Shown here: positions 31,557 to 43,609 of the stretch, piece after piece
Numbering within the stretch: position 1 is the first letter of the stretch
Layout: each line of letters opens with the position of its first letter
NCBI GenBank assembly: GCA_973895155.1
Contig: OZ316898.1
Coordinates: 14,942,001 to 15,006,000 of the forward strand
Direction of reading: 5' to 3'
DNA from: Marsupella aquatica
Lineage: Eukaryota > Marchantiophyta
Length of the DNA stretch: 64,000 nucleotides
Notes under the pieces: model-generated
Databases searched by the model: none
Seen by the model: only the letters and a program-made list of their open reading frames with translations
What the model was told of the DNA's origin: nothing
Program-made: the position numbers and the translations under genes

Positions 31557-32253
31557 GAGATTCATTGCAGCAGAGAAAATGGGCTCATAGTTTTAGACGT
31601 GGAGCATCTACTCTGTTACACTGCACCGCATTCCCGACTGATGGCGGTCTCAACTAGAATTTGGATTGGGAATATATACGTTTTTCCAAGGCCTCATCTT
31701 CACGAATTCTTGAGATTCTGTTTTGAGAATTTTGATGTAGGGATCTGGTCCTCTCTTGGGAAGAACCTTTTAGATCAGATTTTAGCATCTATTTTTACTG
31801 CGATGGAAATGGCCTCATTTAAGTATATTTGGGATCAGTCTCATTGTTACTTATGCGATAGGGTGACATCAAATAAGCGGATATTTTTGAAGTGTTTTGA
31901 GAAGGTTGGAATTTATACGAAGGCGTATCTGCAGCAAAATATAATGCTTATCGAATCCGATGCATTTCATGTTTGTTTAGATCCTGTTGTTGGATCATTA
32001 TTTCCGCCCAAATATTTTGGGTCGGTCGACGACAGTTTCTTGATTAACTTGCTGATTCCGTATCTTAATTAGCAAGCTAGAAAAATCTTGTGAGCCGCTT
32101 GTCATTGCCAATGGAAGAGATTATCCTGATTGGTCAGTTAAATCTATTTTTAGAGATTATGATTATAATCATACTCTATGGGAAGACCCTGTGATTCAGA
32201 GGCATGGAGATAGATCATATCTAGTAGAGCAATTTAACAGACGCCCAATATAG
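31557..32253 (+). pseudogene. FCP1/NIF-like HAD domain, copy 3
   Basis: Begins after TTTCTCTACAG|GAGATT. Motif I reads IVLDVEHLLCYT (first Asp kept, second replaced by Glu), then VFPRPHLHEFLRFCFENFD, VGIWSSLGKNLLDQI, and NIMLIESDAFHV at the motif IV position. A one-base shift at about 32,065-32,070 restores the tail YPDWSVKSIFRDYDYN then VIQRHGDRSYLVEQFNRR, ending at TAG 32,251. The order of motifs and the tail match copy 2 closely. The reading of this copy as a partly degenerate pseudo-phosphatase is an inference from the motif residues. Confidence 0.55.
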
Positions 32254-32462
32254 GATGCTTCCGAAATAATAGTTGGCATGAGTTCAGATTAATTTGTATT
32301 GTCGTTCTAGAAACGATTTGTAAACTCCTTATATACTGGTTATCATATATAAAGGATCTCAGAGATTTATTTCTCTATTGTTATTATTCGCGTGAGCATG
32401 TCTCTTGGTCCCGTCAAGTTGGATTGGTTAAAATGTGATGTTGCAGTCATTTTCAGGGTTTC

Positions 32463-32478
32463 ACGCGCAGCCACGCGT
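32463..32478. repeat. Last CGCG palindrome of the accessory region
   Basis: ACGCGCAGCCACGCGT, arms ACGCG/CGCGT. I see no further copy to the right. Confidence 0.5.
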
Positions 32479-32584
32479 CATGTCGCCCCCTTTTTATTAA
32501 AATAATAATATTTAGTGATTTTCAGAATTTCCAAAGTTTGGTTTTCCTTAAATTGGGGTTAAAGGCTAATGTTTATTAAATAGC

Positions 32585-32872
32585 AAAATACTTGATGGGC
32601 CCCCTCTAGTTAAAGATATTCCTAACGGCCCCTCACTTTTCAAATATACTTAATGGGACCCTTGTCCATACAACCCTTTCTCATGACCTGTGTGATTATT
32701 TTTTTCATTGTTAATTGTAACATACTCATACAACTATCTGAGTCAGTCCACCAAATTCCTCTCTAGAAGAATTCCTCTCTAGAAGCAATTTGCAGTGTAC
32801 TCAAAAGTATATTTGAAAAGTGAGGAGCTAGTCAGGAATATCTTTACCTAGAGGGGGCCCATCAAGTATTTT
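32585..32872. mobile_element. MITE-like element with about 65-bp inverted repeats
   Basis: The left arm 32,585-32,649 (starting AAAATACTTGATGGGCCCCC) and right arm 32,807-32,872 are reverse complements with a handful of mismatches. The interior is about 157 bp, AT-rich and non-coding. I see no convincing target-site duplication, so the superfamily is not assigned. Confidence 0.8.
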
Positions 32873-35575
32873 TCTGGTTAATTAAACCCACTCCATACTT
32901 TCCCTAAATTCACCCAACTCTGAAAATCAACCCCCAAAGTGACCTATGTGAGTATGCCAAAAATGCAAAATGGGTTAGGGAGTAAATGTTTGAACATCTT
33001 GGGTAGGATGGAACGAGATTTCTAATGATATCAAAGTTGCCCCCAAAGATTATGTAGGTAAAGTAAGTTAAATCCCTCAAAACCTTCACTCCTAACTCAA
33101 GTTTCCTAGTGTAGAAAACCTAAATTTAAGTTTCCTAGTATTTAAGATTCACATAACTCATTTCCAGTTTTTGAAAACTCAGGTTGGTCAGATATTTTGA
33201 AGAGTAGGCGGTGGATTTTATATTTCCCAAAATAAAACATTATTCAAATTGGAGAAAAGCAAGCCTCTGAAATTATTTGTTTCCCTTTCTCTCTTTCTAG
33301 GTTTTAAGAGTTCACCTTGCCCACTTCTTTCGAGTTTGGTGATCGTCCCCTTCACCTCTATTGCTTTTCTTCAATGTACTTTATTTGACACTCTTAGTTT
33401 TGTAAATAAACTTCAAGTCTTTTCATCAGGAGAGCATAATGTCATACACTCATACGGGGACGAGATGAGTCTGTCCTGAGTCTAGATTCCCTCCCAATGT
33501 TCCATATCCATCAGTTAGCATATAATAGATGCTGTGTGGATAATGACTTGGGGGTTGCGGTTGTGATTGATGGTTCCTCTATCCTCATTTGCATTAGGTA
33601 CCGTAAACTCTTCCTGAATTTTTTTACTTTGTGTGTACAAGGTTATGAGGCTTGACCCTTGGGTAAAGCCATAGAACCCTGGGCCAGCCTGGCCTGGGGA
33701 TTCTGAAATTTGAATGAGAAATAAAGTAAAGTTCAAGTGGCAGACTTTTCTTGTGTAAAATTGAGTTGAATGATTCAAACATTTCACTCAACCTTTACTC
33801 TTGGTGACTCATCCCCACTTGGGGATAATGACAGTAACCCCCTCAGGCTCAGTGCCCTCTTTACATCCCATTACCCCTTCTTGGGATGGGTTACCCTGCA
33901 CATATTACTCTGACTTTTTGGCTTGTTTCCTCCCCATTATGGAGTCACTTGTCTCTGGGATCCTATATCCCCATTAGGCATATTTACTCTTGGACAATGC
34001 AGTCGTATTCTTCGTTGGGAGTTGGAAGGAAAACACCTCATATTTCAGCAAAAAGTCAGGTTCACGTCTTGGTCAAGGTTTCACTTGCTCCTATGTGATT
34101 GTCTTTGTTCCTTTGTTTTTCAGAATCTTAGCAAGCCTTGGCCAGAAATTCGCCAGATATTTTAGGTCCCACTATATAGCCACATGGCCCATTTAGCCAT
34201 GTTTTAGCTCTCCTTAAATCTAGAGAGATCTAATGGTCAGAAACAAATCTAATAAGCTTAAAAAAAGAATATTATTAGCATCTACTCCTCTACACAAGCT
34301 AACAATTGCCCGCCCCACTCCCCCCCCCCCCCCAAATTGAGAAAACCGTTCTACGCTGCCATAGAAGGGTCCCGCCACCCCAGCGTGGTCTTCCTGGATA
34401 TTGATGACCAAAAATCATCACTCAGTTGGCTGGGCCCAAATCACCAGTAGCGATGGCTTTCCGTCCCAAGTCTTCATTTCTTTTTTGGCCAGCTCATTTG
34501 CGTTTTTGCTGGTGTTGGCTATTTCGTGCATGAGTCAGCTTGCCAGAACCTAACTCAGGGTTGCTTTACAAGACATGGGGGCACGTTGCTTCGTTTTATT
34601 CCCTTTGAGATTAAGTTGAGACACTATAATAGGTCAAAATGATTGCAACTGGCCTTACAATAACTGGGGGCATTCAGGTATGGTTCTTACCAATCCTACA
34701 TAGCAAGTAGTGGCCTAGGATGCTGGTGTGGAGTGTTTATTTTGTCTAGAATGTTAGACCACCGTCCAGATGTGGCCCCTTCATTCAAGGGTTTTGGATT
34801 TTGTAGTCCCACTTGCAGACTAGAGGGCACTCTACAAACATTTGACAAAATACAAGTGGTCAATTGTGTTTTCGCAAACCTGATCTACAGGTCCATTGAG
34901 AATGTTTCCTTGACCAGAAGCTGAATGATATTTTCATGCCTATTTTGTAAACGACAATTTTAGAACAAGAAGTGGCCCCTCCAGTTTGCTTAGAGGGGCA
35001 ACGTGCCCTAGACTTCTTGGAAAGTCACCCTCACACTTGCCCACCTATGTGCTTTGGTGATATACAAAAGTCACAAGTGCCCAATGAATATCTAATTTGC
35101 CTATTGGGTGGCAATTTCTGAACAAGAAGTGGCCCTCCACTTTGCTTTTTGAACAAAAGTCACATGCCCCTCTAGTAAAGCCCCTCTCACCCATAGCTGG
35201 AGACTTCAAAACAAGAAGTGACCCTCTAGTCTCCTTGGGCTTAACAAAGTCACAAGTGCCCCAGACTTCTTGTGGAGTCAACCTCACACTTGTCCCGTGA
35301 TTGAATCTGGGGGGACCTCATAACCAACTTAAAGAGCCACTAGCCATGACAAAAACATGGTTCCACAAATTTCACCATTTTAAGTATTTTTTTCCTGAAC
35401 TTGAGGAGCAAAACCTCACTGCAGAGGAGAGGAATAGGAAAAAAAGGAGAAGTGTCCAAGACTTCTCCTTTTATATGGCCAGGGGTGGTTTAATCACAAG
35501 TGCCCTCTTCTATATTTGGCTCCCAGAGTCATTACAGGTTTTTTTTTTGTCAATTTTTTGGATTTGGAACCACTC
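32873..35575. other. Intergenic region, no gene seen
   Basis: AT-rich unique sequence with old-looking 'agtggccc(ct)cca.tttgctt' segments repeated around 34,970-35,240. A 14-C run lies near 34,321. Short open frames here have no recognisable motif. Confidence 0.5.
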
Positions 35576-36350
35576 CAAATGGCCCTTTTGGCTCCTTTGA
35601 TCTTCTGTGATCTGGTCCTTTGGCTTTTGACGTCCCTTTGACATGCTATGCTTTTGTCTTGTAGTGATATGTGTAAGAGAACTAATTGTTTTACAATAAA
35701 ATACAATAGTAGAAGTATAGTATATGCAAAGAAAAGAGTATCTTTTAACAATGAGTGGAATACAAGTGTAGAAGTAGGGCACAAGCAAATAAATACACAT
35801 AATGATCAGTAAAAGTACAAGTCTTATGGAATAAAGATAAAGAATAGTTGTGCACATAAGGAACACATACTCGCCTGAGGTAATGATAATGCCTGAGGTA
35901 ATGATAATCAATTCAATCAAAACCATAAGTTCAGGAAAACTAATCATGGGGGAACGTAACACACGAGGTGTCCACACTCCTCAGATTCATTTTTCTTGCT
36001 CATGAGAACAAGTAAAACTTCTTCTCTCTTCTGGTAGAAGTTCAAAATTAGTGGTAACATATATGCTTTGGATAGGAATGATTAAAGGGAAGAGGGGTGT
36101 CAAAATGAACACAAAATCCTCTAGAACAGCCAAAAATTAAAAGGGGTCCCAAAATTAATCCTAATCTATATAACACAAATGATTCACCTAGAAAAGGCAT
36201 GAAATAAAAATATATGACTGAAAATATGAATAAGAGAAAATCTGAAAGGTGGAAACACCATATAGCAGTATCAACTCAAACAAGTGGCCCTTTTGGCTCC
36301 TTTGATCTTCTGTGATCCCATCCTTTGGCTTTTGACGTCCCACTAACCTG
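35576..36350. repeat. Direct repeats about 700 bp apart
   Basis: 'tggcccttttggctcctttg' plus 40 more bases occurs at about 35,578-35,637 and 36,285-36,344 with a few differences. The interval is AT-rich and non-coding. It may be the remnant of a small LTR-type or other element. Confidence 0.6.
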
Positions 36351-36574
36351 GTCCACCGCCTCTAATCTGGCTTACAAGCATTCCCTTCAGATTGGGAGTC
36401 CTTATGGTTTCTATATCCCTTACTCTTTCCTCATTGTTTGGTACTGAAGAAAATTGTCAGGACATTCTATTTCTTGATTAGATGTACGTTTTTTTCTTTC
36501 TGCACGTTCAATGTGAGAGAAGTGATGCAGAAAACTAAGATTTTGAGGTATTTCAGTCCCCATGAGCAATTTGT

Positions 36575-37285
36575 ACACTCAGCCAAATATTGCCAAATAT
36601 TGCATTGAAGTCACCTCCAATGGTCTTAATAACACAAATAACTTGTGGCCTAAGATGGCACTTAGCTCCACTTTCAGACTAACTTACAATATGCTTGGCA
36701 GTGGCAGAACTTAAGTGCCTGATTGATGGAAAACTAACTACTGTACGTTAAGTTCCCAGGCCTGACTCTGAGGCCAAATATTGCCAAATATTGCATTGAA
36801 GTCATCTCCAAATGGCCTTAATAACACAAATAACTTGTGACCTAAGATAGCACTTAGTTCCACTTTCAGACTAAACTTACAATATGCTTGGTAGTGGCTG
36901 AACTTAAGTCCCTGATAGATGGAAAACTACTACTGTACGCTAAGTTCTGGATGTCACAGTCATAAAGTAGTTGTTATAGTTATTTATATATTTGATGCTT
37001 GTTAAAATGAGAAACATGTAACTACAAAGGTCCAGCCCAAAGAGGCATTACTTTGTGATAGTTCACTTGAGTAGAGTAGGTCTTGAGTTCAACTATTTTT
37101 GCTGACTCTTTCCTTTCTGTGTAGTTTCACAGATTTTCACTTCAAAAAAAATATAAAATAAATATGTCCCTGCCACTGGGCAGATCAGGGCATTTCTTTT
37201 CTGTCTAGTTTCACAGATTTCCCTTTGAAAAAAATTATAATTTTATTTTTCGTTTGTCCCTGCTAATGGGCAGATCAGGGCAATC
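36575..37285. repeat. Two local tandem duplications
   Basis: A unit of about 190 bp beginning 'caaatattgccaaatattgc' occurs at about 36,583-36,765 and again at 36,776-36,955. A unit of about 90 bp ('gtttcacagattt', 'gtccctgc..tgggcagatc') occurs at about 37,118-37,195 and 37,205-37,285. Non-coding. Confidence 0.75.
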
Positions 37286-37979
37286 ATCAAGGCAGCGTCA
37301 CTACTCACGAAGTGCAGCCACTAACAGTTATTGTAAAGCCACCCTCACACTAGTCCCTGACTGGCCTCTAATTTGCTTCCGTGAAAAGCAATACAAGTGC
37401 CTCAGACTTCCTGTAAAGCCACCACCCTCGCACCAATTTTCAATTTGGGTGCCAGACTTCGACAAGGAAAACATTTCCAGGTCACGAGGAATCAAGGACC
37501 GACATGGCACCGCAAAAGCCGAGAGCTTTGACTTTGTCATCACAGGTCACGGGAGATCAAATCCGCTCCAGCTCGGTGGCTAGCCCAAAGAATCTTTCAT
37601 TGACTTTGCCCTTTTTATCAGGCGAGAGAACTCGCTCACTAGCCAATGAGAGTTTTCGTTGGCTGTACTGTACTCAAATGAAGTTGTGATTCGTTCTCGA
37701 GGGAATTGTGTCCCACTCTCACTCAGACAGTGAAATTTTCGGTGATTTCACTCATCAGGGCACTGCACGTACCTGCTTTCGACTGTTTCCATGTTTGCTT
37801 CGCGCCTGCTGCTCGGTGCTATTCATAGGAACAGTCGTCCTTCGCGCAGCCTTTGTTTATGTGTGCCCAGTACTCTTATGTGTGCGCAGTACTATAACCA
37901 GCTTTTGTTGATTGTTTCAATCTCAAACTCACGTCAAGTTTCATGCGACTTGACTTCATTGTGTGCTGTTCAGTCAGGT

Positions 37980-38420
37980 CCTGAGTCCTCGATTCTACTA
38001 TACCCCCTAGTCTCTTCTCTCTCCATTGCTCGATTCTACTATACCCCTAGTCTCTTCTGTCTCCATTGCAATCTGTTGCTGATGATCTCCAATTACTCGA
38101 TTCTACTGTACCCCCTAGTCTCTTCTCTCTCCATTGCAATCTGTTGATGATGATCTCCAATTCATCGATTCTACTGTACCCCTTAGTCCTTCCCTCCCAT
38201 TCCAATCTGTTGATGATCTCCAATTCTCTTCGAAAGACCTGCGATTATCGCGCAATTTACATCAGCAGAGACTCTGTTCTTGAAGTGAATTTGGAAGATT
38301 TGCTTGATGAGACAGACGCTCGGACTTGCTGTCTTCTTCTTCTGCCGATACTCAGGCTCAACATCTCCCGATACTCAGGCCCAACATCTCCCGATACTCA
38401 GGCCCAACATCTCCCGATAC
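37980..38420. repeat. Leader-region short tandem repeats upstream of BAHD gene
   Basis: 'tcgattctact.taccccctag' recurs at about 37,990, 38,031, 38,098 and 38,164 with 'cttctctctccattgcaatc' between. A 23-bp unit containing 'gatactcaggcccaacatct' recurs three times at about 38,346-38,416. Both lie within 650 bp upstream of the acyltransferase start and may be in its promoter or 5' leader. Confidence 0.7.
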
Positions 38421-38637
38421 ATACTAAACAGAGAGTAAACCCTCGAAACAGTGTAGTACTGTAATTTTGTCTTCAATTAAGAAATTGTAGTCATTGAGGT
38501 GACGGAAGAGTATAAGCGGATACGTATCCAGCTTGAGTTCCAAACAAGCTACCCGCATTAGTCTGAACTGGTTTTCGTTTAATTGGACTGCAGCGCACCT
38601 ACTCAAATCAGCGAGCCATTTTCGTGGAGGAGAAACC

Positions 38638-40554
38638 ATGACAACCCTTTTGCGCTCTGACGATGTAGAAGAGACGGAGACGAGGCAGGTAACGGGATCG
38701 ATGGCAGGTGAGGATTATTTGGAGTCCGAATTGAGTCTGATGTCCCTAGCCGATAGCCCACACCTCGATGCAAACATTTCGCTCGAGCAGAGCTTGTCCG
38801 AATCTGGGAGAAAGGGGGTGTGTTCCGGGCCCAGGTTCACTCGGTCGTGGTCGTTCGTCGAATCAGTGGAGGATCGGAAAGTAAATCTTGCCGGAAGGAA
38901 ATCGAACCTCCGACTCGACTGTGTGAGGGCAGCACTCAACAAGACGTGGTCATTCACCGATACGGTCCGCAGCCCTAGCCCCGATGATCCGAACTCAAAT
39001 TACATGGACTTCGTGCATATAAGCGAAGGAAAACAGAGGTCGAAGCTAGGAACACCAGTCGGAACACCTACGGCGGCAGTCATCCATGAAGCTGTCGAGT
39101 CGACAGTGAATACCCTGCCCCAGTCCTTGGAAGGGGAAGAAGTAAAGGAAGAGGAGGTGGAAGATTCACCACCAACGACGCCGGAGCCCGTCTATGCATT
39201 GAAACTAACAGCGAGAACAATCGTCCGCCCAGCAGAGCTAAAGGAGAAGCACTGGCTGGCTCTAAGCAACCTCGACCGAGTAGTGAATCCCACATTCAGC
39301 AGCGTCATCCACTACTACAGGGATGTAACTAAGACACGGTCCTTCTCGGAAGTCACAAAGCATCTAAAGCAGTCGCTGGCTACGACGTTGGTAGATTTCT
39401 ACCCTCTGGCGGGTAGGCTTGCACTAACTGAAGACGGCAAGGTGGACCTGCACTGCAACAACGATGGAGTCGTGTGGATGGAGGCTGCAGTGAACAACAG
39501 CCTCGACGACATCGGCGGAGCAAAACCAAATCACCACCTCTCCGGCTTCGAGTTTGCTCGACTGGGTGCAGGACCAATCTACATCCCTGATCAGATCACC
39601 CCCATGCCCGTGCTTCTCATCCTGGTCACCAACTTCAACGATGGCTGCATAGCCGTCGCTACGAGCTGGCACCACACAGTGGCCGATGGCTTCAGTGGCA
39701 CTCACTTCCTGCGATCTTGGGCAGAGGTAGCCCAAGGGAAGCCCATCTCCCTCAGGCCCGTGTACTCCCGTGAACTCTTGAAACCCCGGGCGAGCTTGAA
39801 TCCCACTCTGGTCAATGGGTATTCTTCGCAGAGTGCGAATGCTGCCATGGACGAGGTGAAGGTCTCCACCGCAAAGCCGGCTAAATTGGGGACATTCGAT
39901 CTGAGTAAAGAGAATATCGCAGGATTGAAAGAAGCGGCGAACTTGGAGCCACCTCCATTCACACCTCGTCCATTTACTTCGGCTGAGTCCATATCAGGGC
40001 ACTTGTGGAGACAGATGACCAAAGCGAGGGCCGGGGCAAATCGTTATGGAGCTGACAAGGTCACAGGCCAGCCAACCAAGTTTTTCATGTTTGTGGACGG
40101 GAGGAAGAGGCTCCGTCTTCCTCCTGGGTATTTTGGCAACGTGGTGTGTAGCGCATGTGCAGAAGCCAACGAAGCTGACATCTTGAACGGATCCCTGCAC
40201 TTCGCAGCCAGCTTGATAAGGATAGCAACGAGGAACATCACGGAAGAGTATTTCAGATCCCTGATTGATTGGGTGGAACTCCAGGGCATGTCCAGCTCCA
40301 AGTCTGAGCATGTAAATTCGCTCGGTCACGATGTTGCCGCTACTTTCTGGACGTTTTTCCCCTTGTATGATATTGAGTTCGGGTGGGGAAGGCCTATTTT
40401 CGCAGCCAGGAACTCCCCTCCCCGCCCACTCATTGACGGTATTGCCATGATGCCCAGCCCCGAGGGCCAAGGGATGGTAGCCCTTCTCAATTTGCATTCA
40501 GATCGTATGTCAAAACTTCAACGCCAAATCTCGTTTGCCACCGTATTCCAATAA
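38638..40554 (+). CDS. BAHD-family acyltransferase with long N-terminal extension
   Basis: An intact, intronless 638-residue frame from ATG 38,638. BAHD enzymes transfer acyl groups from CoA thioesters to alcohols or amines in plant specialised metabolism, usually in the cytosol. Both family motifs are present: HxxxD as SWHHTVADG (His346, Asp350) and the DFGWG box as EFGWG (580-584), with Glu in place of Asp. The catalytic body starts near residue 187 (YALKLTARTIVRPAELKEKHW) and is about 450 residues, the usual family size. The first 186 residues are extra, acidic and Ser-rich, with two copies of a WSF motif (FTRSWSFVESV, LNKTWSFTDTV). No plastid-type transit peptide is evident. The substrate cannot be told; the body resembles hydroxycinnamoyltransferase-type members. 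AATAAA overlaps the stop codon. Confidence 0.9.
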   Translation: MTTLLRSDDVEETETRQVTGSMAGEDYLESELSLMSLADSPHLDANISLEQSLSESGRKGVCSGPRFTRSWSFVESVEDRKVNLAGRKSNLRLDCVRAALNKTWSFTDTVRSPSPDDPNSNYMDFVHISEGKQRSKLGTPVGTPTAAVIHEAVESTVNTLPQSLEGEEVKEEEVEDSPPTTPEPVYALKLTARTIVRPAELKEKHWLALSNLDRVVNPTFSSVIHYYRDVTKTRSFSEVTKHLKQSLATTLVDFYPLAGRLALTEDGKVDLHCNNDGVVWMEAAVNNSLDDIGGAKPNHHLSGFEFARLGAGPIYIPDQITPMPVLLILVTNFNDGCIAVATSWHHTVADGFSGTHFLRSWAEVAQGKPISLRPVYSRELLKPRASLNPTLVNGYSSQSANAAMDEVKVSTAKPAKLGTFDLSKENIAGLKEAANLEPPPFTPRPFTSAESISGHLWRQMTKARAGANRYGADKVTGQPTKFFMFVDGRKRLRLPPGYFGNVVCSACAEANEADILNGSLHFAASLIRIATRNITEEYFRSLIDWVELQGMSSSKSEHVNSLGHDVAATFWTFFPLYDIEFGWGRPIFAARNSPPRPLIDGIAMMPSPEGQGMVALLNLHSDRMSKLQRQISFATVFQ

Positions 40555-43500
40555 AGAAAAATCGGCCCAGACGAGCTGCAGCGGGTGTCGACGAATCAAG
40601 GATACTTGGGTTTCGTGCTTCACATTTTAGATTTAGCTCTTTACATTTTTAGGCAGTTTTCAAGTTTCGTGCTTAGCACGTTAGAGCCAATTGAAAATCT
40701 ATGACGAATCAGCCAATTTCGATATTTAGAATCTTCAATCGAAATGCTCCAAAAGATAGAGTGAAATAAGGAAGGATACTACAGTTCTTTGACATTTCTC
40801 GACTCCAAAGGTGATGGACGTTATCTGAAATCCTGCATGACTGTACTTGACGAGGCCGGCTATTCCCAAGAGTGATTGGGAGTTTTGAACGTTAGAATAA
40901 AACAACCCCAGCATGTAAGAATCAGGCGTGCGGATGTGGATTAGTTTTACGTGGCAATCAACAGAACGATTCTGGGACCTGGTGCAGGGGGTTAACATAG
41001 GTAATTTAAGGGGAACAACTTCCCTTTCGAAGCGACCTTAATTAAATGTTATGTAAGCTGGTCTTCTCTCTTACGTGTGTATCTTCTGGGCTATGCACCA
41101 GTTATATGACCTACTGTACATTGCAAGAAAGTTGGGCTGCGTAAAGCTCGTTTTGCCCCAGCAGATCGCAAAACGTCCCAAGTTTCTAAAGCACGAGCTG
41201 TGCAAGCCTGTCCAGAGCACAGAAATTTTATGTCTAGATAGATTGTTAGTTTAAGTATTCTAGACCGGCAGAATCACTCCTATATTGTAGAGGAAGACAT
41301 GTACATTCTGTTAAGCAGTCTCTATGGGCTGTAAAGATTGTGCAGAACGATTGGATGATTTGAAGAACTCCGTGGGAATTTTATTGTAACTCCATAATAT
41401 GATTCCAAAGGTTCTAATCCTTGCATGGCTATTACTTCTTTTATTTTTACTCGACAACATGCCTCCAAAGGTTCTGGATGCTTCGATGGATATTACTTCC
41501 TGCGGTAATGCTTCTTTGTACAAAATTTGTTGCACCTTAGAGAATGGCAGGGGTCTACCAATCCATTTCCAGTATTATCTAAAGTTATAACAAGTGTGGA
41601 TAATTCTTCCAGAGAACTGAAATTACAGTCAGCTCGTCCTAAGTGCACACTTTAAGAAGTGCAAATTTCGGTTTTTTGCAAGATTGAATCATTTTTCCCT
41701 TTGTTTCCGACCGTCTTGTCTTTATGTGTTTTCAAGTGTTTCACGGTCTCCACTGGACCTTAAACAATAGTCCAATGTTCTGATAAGGGTACGTCAGTAC
41801 ACCCTTATCAGTAATCAATTACATGCTCTGGAACACTTATCAACAACTTATTTGTCGTAGTGTATTATTGTTGTGCAACAGGGTTTCAGGGCAGGGTCCA
41901 GTCTGAGGAGGCACGAGGATCATGTAGCATGTCAGTCGGTGCGAGTTCAGCATCAGGTCGTTGCTGGTTCACCTCTGGTGGTTTTCAAATACTGTTTTAA
42001 GGTTCACGTCTGGCTTAAGAGTGTAGAGTAGAATGGACAGGAATGAAGATTTTGACAATTGAGAACACGATCCAAGCATGGTGGATGTTAATGACTTTTA
42101 TTAAGGAGAGTTTTATCAGAAGAAGGAAAATGGTTCTGAATCAACCTGGGGACAAAGTACTACGGTTGAAACTGAAATCACAAAACTCCGAGCATCCAAT
42201 GGGCCATGCATTAAAAATCGAGATCGGCCTCACTGCGCTCAAACTTACCTCATATTGGGTTCCATCCGTCCGTCGGTGAGTAATTTTTGCCAGAGTTGGA
42301 GTCCTCCCAAACAAGAACCAGAGCACGATGTGAACCAAAACCACTCAAATTCTGCTCTTCTGTACGGTCTCTTCCTTCAAAGCCGATGAGATTTCTCGAA
42401 GACTTTCAACAAGTGGCCGGTATGAACGGGTTTTCCTGTCATTTGACTGTGTCCAGAGTGACATGGGCTTTCCCTTAAACTTTGCCCATAATGAGTGGAA
42501 GAACTGGTGTTCCATCGAGCACCTTGAAAGCAAATGTCGAGCTTGAGGCAATGCATTTACCTTCATGGACACTGACGTATCAAACTAAAAGTCACCATTA
42601 TGTCAGCGACAGCAACAACCAAAAAGCAACTAGATTACAAAATAAAGAGAAACGACAGCCCTCGTTAAGAGAAATGAACTGCCCTTCGCTAACCATGGTT
42701 GAGTTGGCCCTTTTCAATTTGCAAACATTTAAAGAATAAAAGACCATTTGGCAACATTGGTGAGTATAACGCATACATATCATGTCGATTACTATCATAT
42801 CTCTCAAAACCTTTGATCTTTTGGCGTAAGACATCTCTGCTTCTTTTTAGTTTCATGCCGAGAAATATGCCTAAATCTCTCCCATTAATTTAATCAAGTG
42901 ATGAATAGGATCATCCTGAAACATAATTTTCATACACGGTTGCAGACATACTGGTATAAATATTGAATTGATTGAAAACACTCTTAAAATGAGATCCACT
43001 CGTAAAATGAGATTCAATAATAGAATTTACATAATCCGAAACTAGAAAGGACAACATGCGCCATTGCGGTGTTGCAATGATGTGATTTTTCAGTTCTTCA
43101 ATTGAGTTGTCGTCATGGTCATTCCTGTACGATCAATCGAATCAGTATGCCCTGAAAAGCAAGAATCTCTTCGATCGGTAAGGATTCAAGACCACCGTCG
43201 ACAGATCACTCACTCTTAGAAAGACCTGCCTTCCGTGGACATTCCACACCACAAAATCCAAACTTTGAGGTTGTCAGTCCTACAGCGACAGACCAGGCAA
43301 AAATTGAGGCTGAAGACAAGAATTCGTCAGACTAATTCCAGTTCGACAAGACCCGTCAATAACGAAACACCGCCTAATAATCCAAGCTGTTTATAATATT
43401 TGGACAACAATTTGGCACATTGTTAAGGAACCTTAAGACGAGATTAGTAGACCCAAGGAAGACCTATGGGGACAATGTACCGAGCCTATTATACCTGCAT

Positions 43501-43609
43501 GAGTAGAAGAAAAACCCAGGAGTTGGCTTGGTAAATGCCTGAAGTCATGCAGCATCTGAGATAATACGTGGAACCAACACGTGCTACCCAAAAAATGTGC
43601 GAGATGTGT
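40555..43609. other. Intergenic region between BAHD and AAA+ genes
   Basis: About 3 kb without a frame I can support. It should contain the 3' ends of two convergent transcripts. A 'gattccaaaggttct' type short duplication lies near 41,400-41,475. No RNA gene was recognised. Confidence 0.5.

Noticed and set aside
1-32300. Integrated giant virus or Polinton
   Set aside because: A protease, methylase-like and F-box genes fit loosely, but there is no capsid, packaging ATPase, polymerase B or integrase, and genes have spliceosomal introns.
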